NCBI GenBank assembly: GCA_025024175.1
Contig: QCXZ01000003.1
Span: 54,392,023 to 54,456,022, forward strand
Source of the DNA: Rhyzopertha dominica
Taxonomy: Eukaryota > Arthropoda > Insecta > Coleoptera > Bostrichidae
DNA length: 64,000 bases
Direction of reading: 5' to 3'
The notes under the pieces are model-generated. The model did no database searches. It saw only the letters and a program-made list of their open reading frames with translations, and had not been told where the DNA came from. This document shows positions 45,577 to 57,309 of this stretch, one piece after another. How positions within the stretch are numbered: position 1 is the first letter of the stretch; every line of letters begins with the position of its first letter. Both the position numbers and the translations under genes were made by a program.

Positions 45577-46462
45577 TGAAAAACATAGAAAAACTAATGC
45601 GGGAATAATCAAGAAAAACTTACATTATCACCGCCTTCATCCGTGGGTCATAACAATGCGGTCACTCCGGTGGACAGACAAGGCGGTTTCACATATGCGC
45701 GGGAGATGCAAAAACAAAACATAAGTTACTCATCCGTTAAACTCAGAAAGATACAGTTAAGACTCACAGAGGGGTTTTCACCCCAGGGCCTCATCCTTGT
45801 CCTGTCTATGGCTTCATCCCTGAGATTACATCATTAGTCAATGGTGGTTATGAATCCCTTGTTAGTTTTCTCTCTTCAACAACTAGCTAGTGTCAACCTG
45901 AAATAGTAGAGGCTTCCCCGAACGCTCACCCTAAGGCCTATAGGGTCGCATTCCAATAGCCCGGATCGGGGGCACCTAATAAGGCTACCCTCTCCACCAG
46001 AACTATGTCATTCGAGATATCCTGCATTAGCCCCCGGAATGCAAGTCCTCCACTCGAAGGAACCACAGCTGTTAATCGGGCACTCTGCTCTAGGGGTTTC
46101 AAACTGCCTGAGGCACATCATGGCCAAAGACCTTACTCTCTCTGCCTGAGGCACAACATGGCCAAAGACCTTACTCTCTCTGCCTGAGGCACAACATGGC
46201 CAAAGACCTCGCTCTCACTGAGCCAAAATCAAGAATATTTCTCTCTGTCAAAAATGACACATCCATACTCATTGCCTACTTTTGCATCTCCTCGCGACGC
46301 TGNTATTTCTCTCCNAAACAATTAATCGCACGCATACGCATTCGCTTCGATATTAGTATTTATCTTATTAACAGCGATTCTAAACATAGCAAGAAATTAA
46401 TAAACGCACAAAAACACCTTTTATTTTAATAACAACGCAGATACAAAAATAGACATTTAACA
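45577..46462 (-). repeat. LTR (right copy)
   Basis: 886 bp, matching 40092-40977 apart from N at 46303 and 46315. Its 38 bp tandem repeat is at 46106-46219. Confidence 0.85.
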
Positions 46463-46466
46463 ATCG
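46463..46466. repeat. LTR element target duplication, right
   Basis: ATCG, matching 40088-40091. Confidence 0.7.
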
Positions 46467-47089
46467 GTTAATTAATTAATATTTGATATGTGCAAATTCC
46501 AAATCATAAAACGTGGTTTTATTAGTAGATGCTTAAGGCGATATTTATATTTCTTAGGTAGTTCGTTTGACATTACTATAGATTATGTGGATCACGGATC
46601 TTTATTCTTCCAAATAAAAATGTATCTACTCTATCTTTTGTTAAACGTGATAGACATGCAACTGAATGTGCTAAATATCGCCCAACTGAGATCATCAATA
46701 ATTGAGTTAGTATATAAATAGTATATAAAAGACATAAAAAACTTGGGCCTTCGCAGAAGATGTTTTAAGTCACCTTGCAAAAAATTAATGAAGATTGTTC
46801 ATGAAATAAATACTTCGTTAATTACTTAGGTAATAATCCGATAAAGGCACATTTTTATTTATGTTTAGATATTAAATGGAGCATATACAAGGTATGTCAA
46901 TGATATGGAATAATTTCGGTAAACGACAAAAAGTGATATCAAAACAGGTTCTGCAGACGGTAATAGTGGTTTTTATTCACTCGTTGGTAATTCACTTACA
47001 TCAAATTAAATGCTTAAACTGAAGATCATCTGCAATTTCACAATAATCTAGCCTGTAGTAGAAGTAAGCAAGATAGGTGGTACTTCTTG
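46467..47089. other. gene-free stretch
   Basis: AT-rich. The 77-codon ORF at 46488-46721 has no recognised domain. Confidence 0.4.
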
Positions 47090-47955
47090 AATATCTTTCT
47101 GATTCTGGCTTACAGTTCGTACAAATTTTGTTGTTTTTTAATTATATATCTGACTCTATAAATGGTCCCAGAGAAAAAAAAGCAGTAGACTGAAATCAGG
47201 TGGCCACATTAGGCCATTCAATATATGTGAATATTAACTCCAAATGTAGTGGATAAACGTCTTGCTGAAACCAAACATTGCAGTTTGGCATTCCTCGTCG
47301 ATCTTCATCGGGAAATAAATGTACAATATCAGGTACAATATTACCAAGCAGTATAGGTACAGGGAGATATCTGCTGTTGAATTTCTATTTATGAAGTATA
47401 GACGTACAAAGAGTTGTCCAATAATACCAGTCCATGCATTTAGCTTCTGAGCATATTGGGTATGCTGTTTTATCATCCAATGAAGATTTTCTCTACACGA
47501 CAAGCGGTAGCTGTTTCTATTTACAAATCCACTTAGCCAAAGGGGAGTTCTTCAGAGAATAGAATGTTGTTTGCAAAATTTGGATCATCGTTAGTCAATT
47601 CCACAATCGCATAAAACTGGATTCTTCTATCAGGATCGTCTTCTTTAACTCAGGAAGAAGTTGTATTTTGTAGCCTTCAAATTATTCTTTTTTAATATTT
47701 GAACATCCGACGATCGACTATGATTGTTCAATACATTAAGAGCTTGAACTTAAATTGTCCGAACGTCCGCACCTTTAGATATCTTTTACATGTGCAGTTT
47801 CTTTAGACTTAGACCNTGTGCGTTAGACAATGGGAGTTCTGTCTGGATGAACGTTATTAAATTAATCACAAACTACTTGGTGTGAACTTCATCAGTCTCC
47901 TTAACCAAATATCATTGAATATCAATTTGTTCTGTTTCATTGAGTTTCACCATAT
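47090..47955 (-). pseudogene. DDE transposase pseudogene (mariner-like), nearly full span
   Basis: The minus strand starts with MVKLNETEQIDI (ATG at 47951-47953). Helix-turn-helix remnants follow (ELPLSNA, RTI.VQALNVLNNHSR). Then come KEDDPDRRIQFYAIVE, NDDPNFANNILFSEE (first catalytic Asp of FSDEA changed to Glu), GFVNRNSYRLSCRENLHWM, KQHTQYAQKLNAWTGIIGQL (47234-47503), LYFINRNSTADI, and, after a frameshift, WPPDFSLLLFFLWDHL. The order matches insect mariner-type transposases throughout. The DGAPPH block is scrambled and several frameshifts are present. One N is at 47816. Inverted repeats were not identified. Confidence 0.8.
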
Positions 47956-50599
47956 TTGTATAGTAAAATGAGACAACTGTTATCAAACTTTTAACTTATT
48001 AAAAAGTATTCAAACTTTCTTGAGAAAGAAAGAACCACTTTATAGTTTTGTAGAGTTATAAGTTAATAAAAGCCAGTATTGACACTTGCACAGCGTACTT
48101 TGGTGACGTTTTTTGTCGTTTCTTCAATAGCAAGATTATCCATGAAATTGTTCGAAATAGATGGGTAACGCTTTGAGACGTAAAACGTAGGGGGGGGGAT
48201 TAACCTGTACAAAAGTGATTTGCTGAAAATGATGTCAAACATTATGCAGTAGAAATAACCATTGCAACTGAACAGTAACAAACTCCATCCCAGGTTGCAA
48301 AATAGGCGACTGTTCTTGTAGTCCCTTTGCACAAAGGAGATGAAAGGAGAACATAAGATGGTTTTATTTTATGATTTCCTCAGCATAGTAGACAATGCTC
48401 TTCAATTTTTGATCTAATATTAGAACAAACAGTTGGGAATGTTAATGAAAATTTTCTTGTTAAGAAAGCGCGCAGTAACAAGTAGTAGGTAGTTTTTATA
48501 GTTATAGTCATGGATGCTTATTTAAAAATTCAACCAAATTTGTAGTGAAGAACTATAAGCTGTCGCAACGGCAAGGCCATTGCCTGTTGCTAATAAGGAT
48601 TACGGATCTGACCAAATCCATAATTGCAAAAAAAAAACAACCTTAATTTTAAATTGTCTGCGCCAGGTTAGAATGGAAGCAAATAAACGGTAACCCCTTT
48701 AACACAGGCTGACTTCATTGACTCTCACTGGTTATCCCTATGTACACCTATGTGTACATTGGCAAATTAAAGCTCGATCAAGAACGTTCAAAAATGTTAC
48801 TCTTGGTGCCTTGCATTAATACTCTCGCAGCCAAAAGACAAAAAGTATAGATTAACCATATTATCCCAAACTTCAGTTATATACAAAAGGTCCACATTAT
48901 TTTATATAGTCGAGTACTATTTGAAAACAGACAAAACGGCAATTCAAAAAGACTCAGAAGAGCGATGTTTAGCACTCCAACAGATCAACAGAAAGTAAAA
49001 TACCTAATTCAAACACGCTGCTCTTAAAACATACAAACATCCATAGAAGATAAGGTATCCTTTGGCATCCCGTGAATAATTCCATTTAAATTCAATTCCC
49101 AACACCCCACCGGTTGAAATAACAAGACTCCACACACATGGAAATGCATAATTGAGTTCGAATCTGAAAGATAAAGACCGTTCTCCATCAGAATCTTCCA
49201 ATTTCACGAGTATTACGTATCTATTTTAATATATAATGCCACTCGTTCGCTTGTAGACGCTGACGTTCAATAAAGACTCTACTTCAGCAAGGCGGAATGT
49301 TGGGAAACATTTTTAATAAAAGTTTAAACTCTTTCTGCCGTGGTGTCTTTTTGCTGCTAGTTTTGATGCATTGTTCGAAAAGGCATTTCATATTGCACTA
49401 TCTATTATATTTTATCGATACTGGGAAGTTTCCAGAATGCTGCAGTCTAACTGACAGAATTTTCCGTCCAATTTAAATTGTGCTCGCTTGGGTAGAAACA
49501 GAAACAGTAACTAAGTGTAGACAGAAAAGTCATCAGCCAGCCACTTAAAAAGCAATCCGGATTAAGACGTGTTGTATCAAGAGAATTATATATTTAAGTA
49601 GATATTAAATAATAATCATTTCATATATTTTTAAAGAAATGTATTTCTTTATTAGTTGAAAAGTTGTGCATGAACTTAGATTAAGAAACTAATAACGCAA
49701 ATTAAAAATTACTGATATATTAGAAAGTGATAAATACAGAAATATTCAAACGAACACTGGTGCATAAAAGATTTACTTACATAATTTCTATGCTTACTAG
49801 TTATATGGTTAATAATTATACAAAGCATTACAGGCCATGTCTGCCCGTTGATCTTGCAAACAAAGCTTACTTCACAATTCATCTCCCTTGCCTTCGTTCT
49901 ATATATCCTAGCCATCTGAAGCATCGCGCCCAAATACAATTCTTCATTTCCATGTTATTCAAAGTTCATTTCAAGTAAAAATTGAACCCATAACTCAATT
50001 ATATAATTTCCTCTTCTGAACTGTTTTTGATATTATCTTATATGCAGTGTCCTCTATTCCAGTAGATATACTGGTGATCACTAACTAGTCTACTAATTTC
50101 TCATTTTGGTCACCTCCCATGTAGCAATGGGCAACTTGAACCCCTTAGAGGCATGACGGGTAGTTCCTTGCTAGAAAATTTAGTAAACATCTTTGATGGG
50201 AGGTGTGTAAAACAGCTAATTATTACATACCTCCTAAACACCTATGTTTCGATTTTTTCTAATTTCTGGAAAAACAGTAATACAACTTAAATGCCACAAT
50301 TTATATATTTCCATAAATTTTGACACTTAATGCTTAGGTTGTTAAACAGGCGGTAAACTAATATGTAATAGCAATACAATATTTCGGCTAACTGCAAAAG
50401 TGTTTTAAACTTAACACTGCATGCGTTGTCAACACTCTTTTACCAGTATGTTTATATAGCGTCCCATATTATTCCTCTGCGCAACAGCATCCTGCAAAGC
50501 AAAAGGATAATTATCGTGCTAAAGCAACCCCATCACAGAATCGCCTGTTCTAAAAAATTGATGCTGTTTTGCGTGAGTCATTCTATGCAGGCTTAGGAA
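47956..50599. other. gene-free stretch
   Basis: ORFs at 48063-48332, 49004-49207 and 49709-49978 have no recognised domain. A run of nine G lies at about 48191. Confidence 0.4.
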
Positions 50600-50765
50600 A
50601 CATGTGGCTGTAGAGCCGTAGCGACATAATTGTCCTCAGTGCGCGGCACACCGCAACGGAAAGCCGAGATTAGGGGGTTGTCAAAGTGAAAAAGTTTCCT
50701 TTTCTCCGGGGACTGGATAATTGAAACGCAAGCAGGACGTCGCTAGCAAAACTTGTTCGAAATGA
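50600..50765. promoter_or_regulatory. candidate conserved non-coding block
   Basis: GC-richer, non-coding, with GACATAATTGTCC, GCGCGGCACACCGCAACGG and CTGGATAATTGAAACGC. Regulatory role is inference. Confidence 0.2.
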
Positions 50766-51136
50766 TGAACTAATGCACTCGTTGCATATAGGGGTGGGTA
50801 GGTAGGTCGTGTTACTCATGTGGTGTCGAAATTGTATTCAGTTCATTACCAAAAAAGCATCAGCCGATATGGGTTTTATATGTTCTATCGCATATTTTAA
50901 TGACCTGGGCCATTCGTAGTTGCAAATCATCAATTCATGTTTTGTGTTCTTGCATCATAATTCTGGTTTTCTTACTGCGGCAATGGTTCTCTTGTGTGCA
51001 CCTCTTCTTAGCAAAATCGGATCACTGTCGAAAGCTTGGTGATGCCCACGATATTATAGCTCTAAGATTATAGTTTGTGAAAGTCTCGTCTCGTCTCGTT
51101 TTTGATATTTTTTGGAAGAACTTGTTATTTGCTAAA

Positions 51137-51364
51137 TTATGGCGTAATTGACAGATGCTCTAGACAGATTGATGATTTCAAAATATGTACCACAATTTTG
51201 ATTATTCCAAGAAGTCTTAACAAGTGCGTACTCTGTCTTTCGATGTCAGTCACAGAATGATGGTTTTTGTGGAAAGCAGGGCCAAGCCAAAATGGGATAA
51301 CGAAAAGCAAAAAAACAAGAGATACAACTCGAAACCTCATGTAGACAATCCAGGTTTTGCTCAT
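51137..51364 (-). CDS. 75-codon ORF with a signal-peptide-like start
   Basis: From its second Met (residue 9) the ORF reads MRFRVVSLVFLLFVIPFW, basic then strongly hydrophobic, as in a secretory signal. A His/Ser-rich stretch (FHKNHHSVTDIERQ) and another hydrophobic segment follow. There is no cysteine framework or dibasic-bounded peptide that I recognise. It could be a first exon of a small secreted protein (a GTTAAG donor-like site lies within it) or a chance ORF. Confidence 0.2.
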   Translation of the reverse strand: MSKTWIVYMRFRVVSLVFLLFVIPFWLGPAFHKNHHSVTDIERQSTHLLRLLGIIKIVVHILKSSICLEHLSITP

Positions 51365-52634
51365 ACAGGTAAGTTAATTGTTTCACAACCTAATATAAAG
51401 TAATAATGTTCTATTTTCAGGAAAGACAAATGGCGTTAATTTGTGTATGAAGAGTGTATGTTTGTATAGTATTTGTTTCCTTCGATTTGTTAATAACGTG
51501 AAATGATGAAGTAAATATTATAATACAAAGAAAAACCACGCAATTTGCAAGAGCTGGAAGCAAGAATCAAACACTAAATTCAAGAAATACCGCATAACTG
51601 ATTACAAAATTTGTTGCGCAATTTCTATGATGGGATAGTTTATTGCCAAACTGCAGGAGATCTTTAGTTTGAACATTAAATTAAATTAAATTAAAAGTAG
51701 GCTGAGAAATGAATAATAAAAGATAAAAATAAGCCTATTATTTCATACCTTTGACTAGCCATATACGCTTCTTTATTGTTGTCTCTTATTCCATCTCTTT
51801 GATTTTGCAAATGTTATGGTCTTAAATAATATGCCCTTTTCTAAAGCCACTTTGCGATTCGCATAGTTGAGGTTAAAGAACTTCTAGCCTTTTTACAGGA
51901 CTTGTTACACATCTTCAGTCCAGCGGGATTTTCAGTTTTTTTTTCTGCCAATAATGACCCGACCTTTCCCATCATTTTGAATATCTCCGCCGGCAGTTTA
52001 TCATGCAATCCAGTGTCAATTCTGTTTCAGCTGCAGTGTCCTCCATTATTATTTCCATTCACTCTCCAAACATCCTATGTTGAATACTACTGTTCCTTAC
52101 TACTTTCTGGAGCCCCACCCTACTTTCTATCCCACATACCGCATACATACACACAACAGTTCCTGGTAATACTACTCGTATATCTATCTGTTTATTATTT
52201 TTATTATTTCACTCTCGACTTAAACTCTTTATTATTTATTGCTTCCTTTCCTACGTTTTAAATACTCCGTAGAATAGTTTTAGGTTGTCTTTTATCCTTT
52301 GTCTCTACCAACTTCTATCCCCTTTTCCTTTGCTTTTAGTACTAGGTTCTTAAAATTGATTAATTGTTTCTACAACCAACAGGTCTTATCTTCTTCACTT
52401 CTTCGTTAATTTCTTCATTCCACAACTCATTATTATTACTGAATTGCTTACTGTACTGCATTCATAACTGTATGCTTAAATGTGCACCATATTTATTTGT
52501 GCATCCGTATATGATATATATTCAGTGATTCAATCAATTCTTATACAAGAAATAACTTATACAGTTAGCAGAGGTTTAAAGGAATATACATGGTACTCAA
52601 GCAACTGATAAATAAGTAAGAAGGCCAAAATTAG
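51365..52634. other. gene-free stretch
   Basis: Includes a short (TAAAT)n tract near 51676 and a pyrimidine-rich region at 51900-52400; the ORF at 51902-52261 is a product of that composition. Confidence 0.4.
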
Positions 52635-52920
52635 ATTACCAGCTTATGGAAGTGAAAGCTGAGAACTGGGTAGCAGAATTAAAATACAAAGTACCGTCAA
52701 ATATAAAATGAAATAATTCCAGAACATTTAGATGTTGAACCATCATCGCAAAGAGGGAAAGAAAGACAATTACAACGTGGTTTAGGCACTTCGTAAGAGT
52801 GAAAGGGAAAAAACCAGTGAAGACAATATGGAAAGCGAAACTAAGAAGACCAAGAAAGACTTGAAACATTGGTCGCTGAAGAAGTAAAACCTGAAGCAAG
52901 GTAGAAGCACTAGGCAAAAC
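52635..52920 (+). pseudogene. RTE-like LINE 3' tail relic
   Basis: The plus strand gives LPAYGSES, ELGSRIKIQST, TTWFRHFVRVKGKKPVKT and KLRRPRKTW. In order these recall the LTYGSE.W.L..R...I...E, R.R..GH..RM and GRPR.TW blocks at the C terminus of RTE/R1-like reverse transcriptases. Stops and frameshifts lie between blocks. The RT core is absent, as expected for a 5'-truncated copy. Confidence 0.55.
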
Positions 52921-53279
52921 AGTTAATTAAGAAATGGTTAAAAAAAGAGAAGTGGATAATACATTTACACACATTTCTGTTAGCAGCCCTATATAGTTTA
53001 ATATCAGTACTTCTAAGGTCAGTTTATAATTATATATAACCACCCAACTGGGTAAGCTTTCTTCATTTATTTCAAATGTTTCCAGCAATGCTTTTTTATC
53101 CCATACGATGCACGCCCCTGCACAAAATTCCAAAGTCAGCCTACCATTATTAAAATCGCCACAGTCGTTCAGCAGGCAGCTTCGTACAATAGCAATTTCT
53201 GCAGTCTGCTTGCGTGTAGACCGCCTCGAGAATGACATCTCTGAATTTATTTTACGAGCACATATAAATTTAAGCCGTT
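52921..53279. other. no supported gene; one coding-like ORF
   Basis: A 103-codon minus ORF (52927-53238) begins MSFSRRSTRKQTAEIAIVR and includes LTLEFCAGACIVWDKKALLE. Composition is somewhat coding-like in its first half, but I recognise no family. Confidence 0.25.
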
Positions 53280-53410
53280 GCTAATGGACAATGCGCAAAG
53301 TTTTTGCATCCCTAAATGGCTTTATAGGATTATTAACGGTTCTATTAATAATAACGGCCATATAATTAACTAATTTGCATGAATGGGGTGTTTAAAAGAT
53401 ATTGTGGATT
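53280..53410. promoter_or_regulatory. candidate enhancer block with POU and homeodomain words
   Basis: Contains GGCTTTATAGG, TATAATTAACTAATTTGCAT (octamer-like ATTTGCAT next to TAATTA) and AATGGGGTG. It has no coding signal. A regulatory role is inference from motifs. Confidence 0.25.
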
Positions 53411-56400
53411 TATGACCCACCACAAAGGATTTTCATGTGTGAACCTTGACAGGTTAATCCGCAAACTTTCTGTGTATGCATGTAAATTTACATCGTGCGG
53501 AAATTCCACTTTCATAGCACAAAAAAAACGTTTTATATTGTACATTACACTTTTAAATCGTCATTTGTAGTATAGAGCATTTGTTTATCTATTTTGCACA
53601 TCACCAACTCAGTACAAAATGATAGCACCAGGGTACTTTGGTGTTGATGAAAAGATGCATCTAAAAATGTTCTTACCGCTAGGATACTTCGTATACATGT
53701 GTATATGGCCATTAATCTCTATATTGAAAATGCTAGAGATGGTTTATCCGCATTCTAAAAAACGAATCAGTTAATATAATGACATGAAATGTAGATATAA
53801 CTGACTATGGCTGGATTAGGAAAGGATATACGCTGTAATAAACAAAAGTTCAGTTAATTGTGGATTGACCACGCACCTACGTAAGATTCCGTGCATATTG
53901 TTTTTCTGTAAGCTAATGTATGACATAGAAATGATAAAAAATTACTTACCGTCACAAAATTAGTTTATAATTTGCCTAATGATTCGCTTGCCAGCCCTGT
54001 AGATTTTGGAAACAGGTTGAATAGTTCGCGCTCACTGAAACGTAAAACAAAATTACAAGTAAAAATCAGCTGGTTGATTGCTATCCCTTAAATGATTACT
54101 GTATTCAATAATTAAACAAAACGTACGACACGCATATACCATCGCAACCATATCATGAGAAATATAAGATCAAACAATTCACGATGTTTCCCCGTATAGA
54201 TTTCTATGCTGGTTCACAAAACTTTTCCACAGTTGAACAATAATATGTGCAAATTAAAATTAATAGTTACATCTAGTGTAAGCAATGTCATCATTAATTC
54301 ATTAATTCGTGGAAGTTTACTTGTTTAGTTGATCTGACATCGGCGCTTAAAGCTAAAGAGTGAGCAATAGCGGAATATTAGACACCACGATTAAATTAAC
54401 AATAATTCTGAGCGCCTATCAGACTAACTCGCGTAAAATAGTTTGCTTAGCTGTAGCAAGCGTCCTCGAGCATCCACACAGGTGGGAAAAACTTTGGCAA
54501 ACAACAGCATTTTAAAATACGCTTAAAGTCGTAAAACTAACCGCTACAAATACAATTTGATAAAGAATTTTGCCAAGAATTTTACTTCACATTGTTTCAA
54601 ACGTTATGAGACTGAACAAAATACTTTTTTATCATTACAGACATAATCATTGTGGAGAAGTCAGTATCAAATTATCTACTAATATATAATGGATGTGACG
54701 GCATAAATACTGAAATACTTGAACAGATACATATTACAAAAATTGATCACTTCAGGCAGCCAGTCTCGACGCAAGCTTTTTAAAGTGTTAGTAAATGTTA
54801 TACTTACTCAGATAATTAATATCCTGACGCATTATCAATTAAGATTTGGAAAGAGATAGGTATAACATGAGTGTGCTTTAGTCTGGATTACTCTTTTTAG
54901 ATTTCTCTAAAGCCTGATAGGATCAATCCCTTACCCAATTTTTTGCTTACGTGTATGAAAGTTATCAAAGAGTACAATGTAACAACAAAATTTCATACCT
55001 ACTCTGAACTTATATTATCTGTAGTTGCATAGGGCACAATTCTCTAGAAAATTGACCTTATACAACGTCGCTTCCTATGTTAAATTCAAATTATTCTGTA
55101 CACACTGTTGACAACAACTCAACTGAAATTACCACAAAATGTCTTAATTAAGATCTAGGAGATATTTGCCTTATAATCGTATTTACGAACAAATTCTGTT
55201 TTAAAAACAAGCTCAAGTAAGTACATTAATATTTGCATTAGATTTTGGGACCCAGTAACAATAATAAAAAATATTACTTGGTTTTAAGGTTATTTAATAA
55301 AAATATCACACATCACTTTAAAATTTAGAAAAAAATATTGTTTTAGCCTTATATTATTTCATTTTTTCTGAACCCATTAGTTAAGTATCACTTTAAAAAA
55401 ATTGTTTTGAAATTAGAAAAATATAGCCACACAACACTTTTTTCTTCAAACAAATGTAATGGTTGAAAACAGTTTTTTTACTACCAAGTTTAACTGTAAT
55501 ACTGCTAAGTAAAATAATGCTTAATAATGCCGTTTAAATTAAAACCATAAAGGAAGAACAGTAACTGAGAAAGCAATTGTATCAGATATCATAGTGCATG
55601 GCCCACCGAATCTTCTTTGTGAGTTTTAATGATTCACAAGATATATAAAATAAGTATTTTGAATTTAATCTGAAAAATATTGGAGAGTAATGTGAAACAA
55701 AAGGATCAGTAATTAAAGGGGCATTTATTTACATCAGCATCATCTGTTAGTTTGTGCAATAAAAGTGATACATGTTAGTCACATGACAATTAGGTCGCAA
55801 AGTAAACTGGGCGATTATAACGAAAAACTAAATGGTATTGAAAAAAATTGTATCATATATGCCATTACAACTAGTTTATTGCAAACTGAAAAGTGCAACA
55901 GCCACTTTTCCAGTTCCATTCTGGCCATTTATATTTTACACACTTATACTATCAAGTTTAATTTTACAGATAGTTTAAATTTAAACTGCTAAATTGTTCT
56001 GAAATCCATGGCAATACAGAAAACAGTTGGTAAAAGGCTTACCTTTAAGTTATCTGATTATTATATTAATTTTTCATATTTTTTAAGCATTGAAAAATTG
56101 ATTTGCACAATATAATATCGGTAGAAGTTAAAACTTAGAGTATAAAAGACAAATCCCGTTGGCTACATGTAAATTCATTCAGTACCCGAGAGATCCGAAG
56201 TCCAAACCTTCGGGAGCTCCACTAGATATTATCTGTAAATTTCCATGGTTAATTCTTAGGATAAATATATTTTGGTGTTACCAGTGAATCTTGTCGCAGA
56301 CTAAAATAGTTTGAATAATTCAAGCTATCAAAGTTTAATATTATTTTTTGTTACGTAAGTGTTTTCAGTATGTGGGGTCCCCATGGTACTCATGAATACC

Positions 56401-56589
56401 CCCAAGCAATTACTAAAATCGCTTTTCTATTCTAAAAAATATTCTGTAATTTTATACCTCCTAAACAATGGAACGTGTAGGTCTTGTTGTGAACTACTTG
56501 TGCTTTTATAACAAGATAAACGTTACAGATAGTGCGTTCATTGTCTTTTGAACCGGTCGTAATTTTTTAAGAGATGGATATATAACAGC
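53411..56589. other. gene-free stretch
   Basis: Very AT-rich in places (55.2-55.6 kb). Around 54.8-55.1 kb the plus frames give weak RT-like fragments that I could not support. No gene called. Confidence 0.4.
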
Positions 56590-56860
56590 ACGGAATCTTT
56601 AAGGGCATAATTCATCAGCCACTGATTAATATCCACTTCCAAGATAGCAGTGGCAATCTTTAATAATATTCCGCCCACATTTATATTCTGTTTTATTTAT
56701 GGTCGTCTTGATAAATCCTTAATTTCTATTTATGTGAAGTTATAAACTTGTAATGGTTCGTTTGTTTTTGCACCGGGCGCGGCCGTTTGCTATAAAAAAA
56801 TGAGATGGAGAAATGCAGATTGCATTGCAGCGTTCTGCCGTTGGATTGTTGCGCTTCAAA
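56590..56860. promoter_or_regulatory. candidate regulatory block with TATA-like motif
   Basis: Contains CCGCCCACATTTATATTCTG, GTTTTATTTATGGTCG and CCGGGCGCGGCCGTTTGC followed by TATAAAAAAATGAG at about 56790. The GC-rich patch before a TATA-like word could be a core promoter on the plus strand. The 64-codon ORF at 56800-56994 is unrecognised. Confidence 0.25.
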
Positions 56861-57309
56861 AATTGGTATCCACCACTAGAGAAAGTACTACGACTCATCA
56901 CCAAAATATTTTGCACGACATGGATGTATTATTATACGCACATAAATATAGTTGTAGTACATACTTACTAAGTGCAAATCCTACTAATACTTAAAATGAA
57001 TTTAAACAAGCAAAGAAAAATTAAAAGCAACTTTCAAACCAGCAACAAAAAATTTGGCGTTCAAATAAATAATTTAGAATGGGACAACTGAAATTGCGAG
57101 AATAATTTAGAACTGTCCAATTTTTAATAATTTAAAATTTTGTGTGTTTCTAAATAGGCTAGTAAATAGCTTAATTTTGATGAATGAAATATTAACTTTT
57201 CTGATGTCTAATGTGGAAGCACGTTTAAGTGATAATGAATGATGTGTTAACGACCACTTTGAAGTTACATTGTATGTATTTTTATACGTATATAATTCCT
57301 AATTAGAAA
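56861..57309. other. gene-free stretch
   Basis: AT-rich non-coding sequence; nothing recognised. Confidence 0.35.

Larger units (their letters stand above)
40092..46462 (-). mobile_element. LTR retroelement with a captured, decayed LINE
   Basis: Two 886 bp direct repeats (40092-40977 and 45577-46462) look identical apart from two N bases in the second. Both have TG...CA ends (plus strand TGAAAAACATAG...CATTTAACA), and both are flanked by ATCG (40088-40091 and 46463-46466). This is a textbook LTR pair with a 4 bp target duplication. The 4599 bp interior has no LTR-type gag, protease, integrase or RT. Most of it is a decayed LINE on the minus strand, plus a tandem repeat beside the right LTR. 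Orientation is tentatively minus, from a pol-tail-like reading next to the left LTR. A canonical PBS and PPT were not found. The element must have been mobilised in trans. Confidence 0.8.

Noticed and set aside
51902..52261. 119-codon plus ORF
   Set aside because: Ser/Phe/Leu/Pro-rich product of pyrimidine-rich DNA; no domain or splice context.
54840..55070. Weak RT-like reading on the plus strand
   Set aside because: Fragments resemble RT only with many forced frame changes and lack any catalytic motif.
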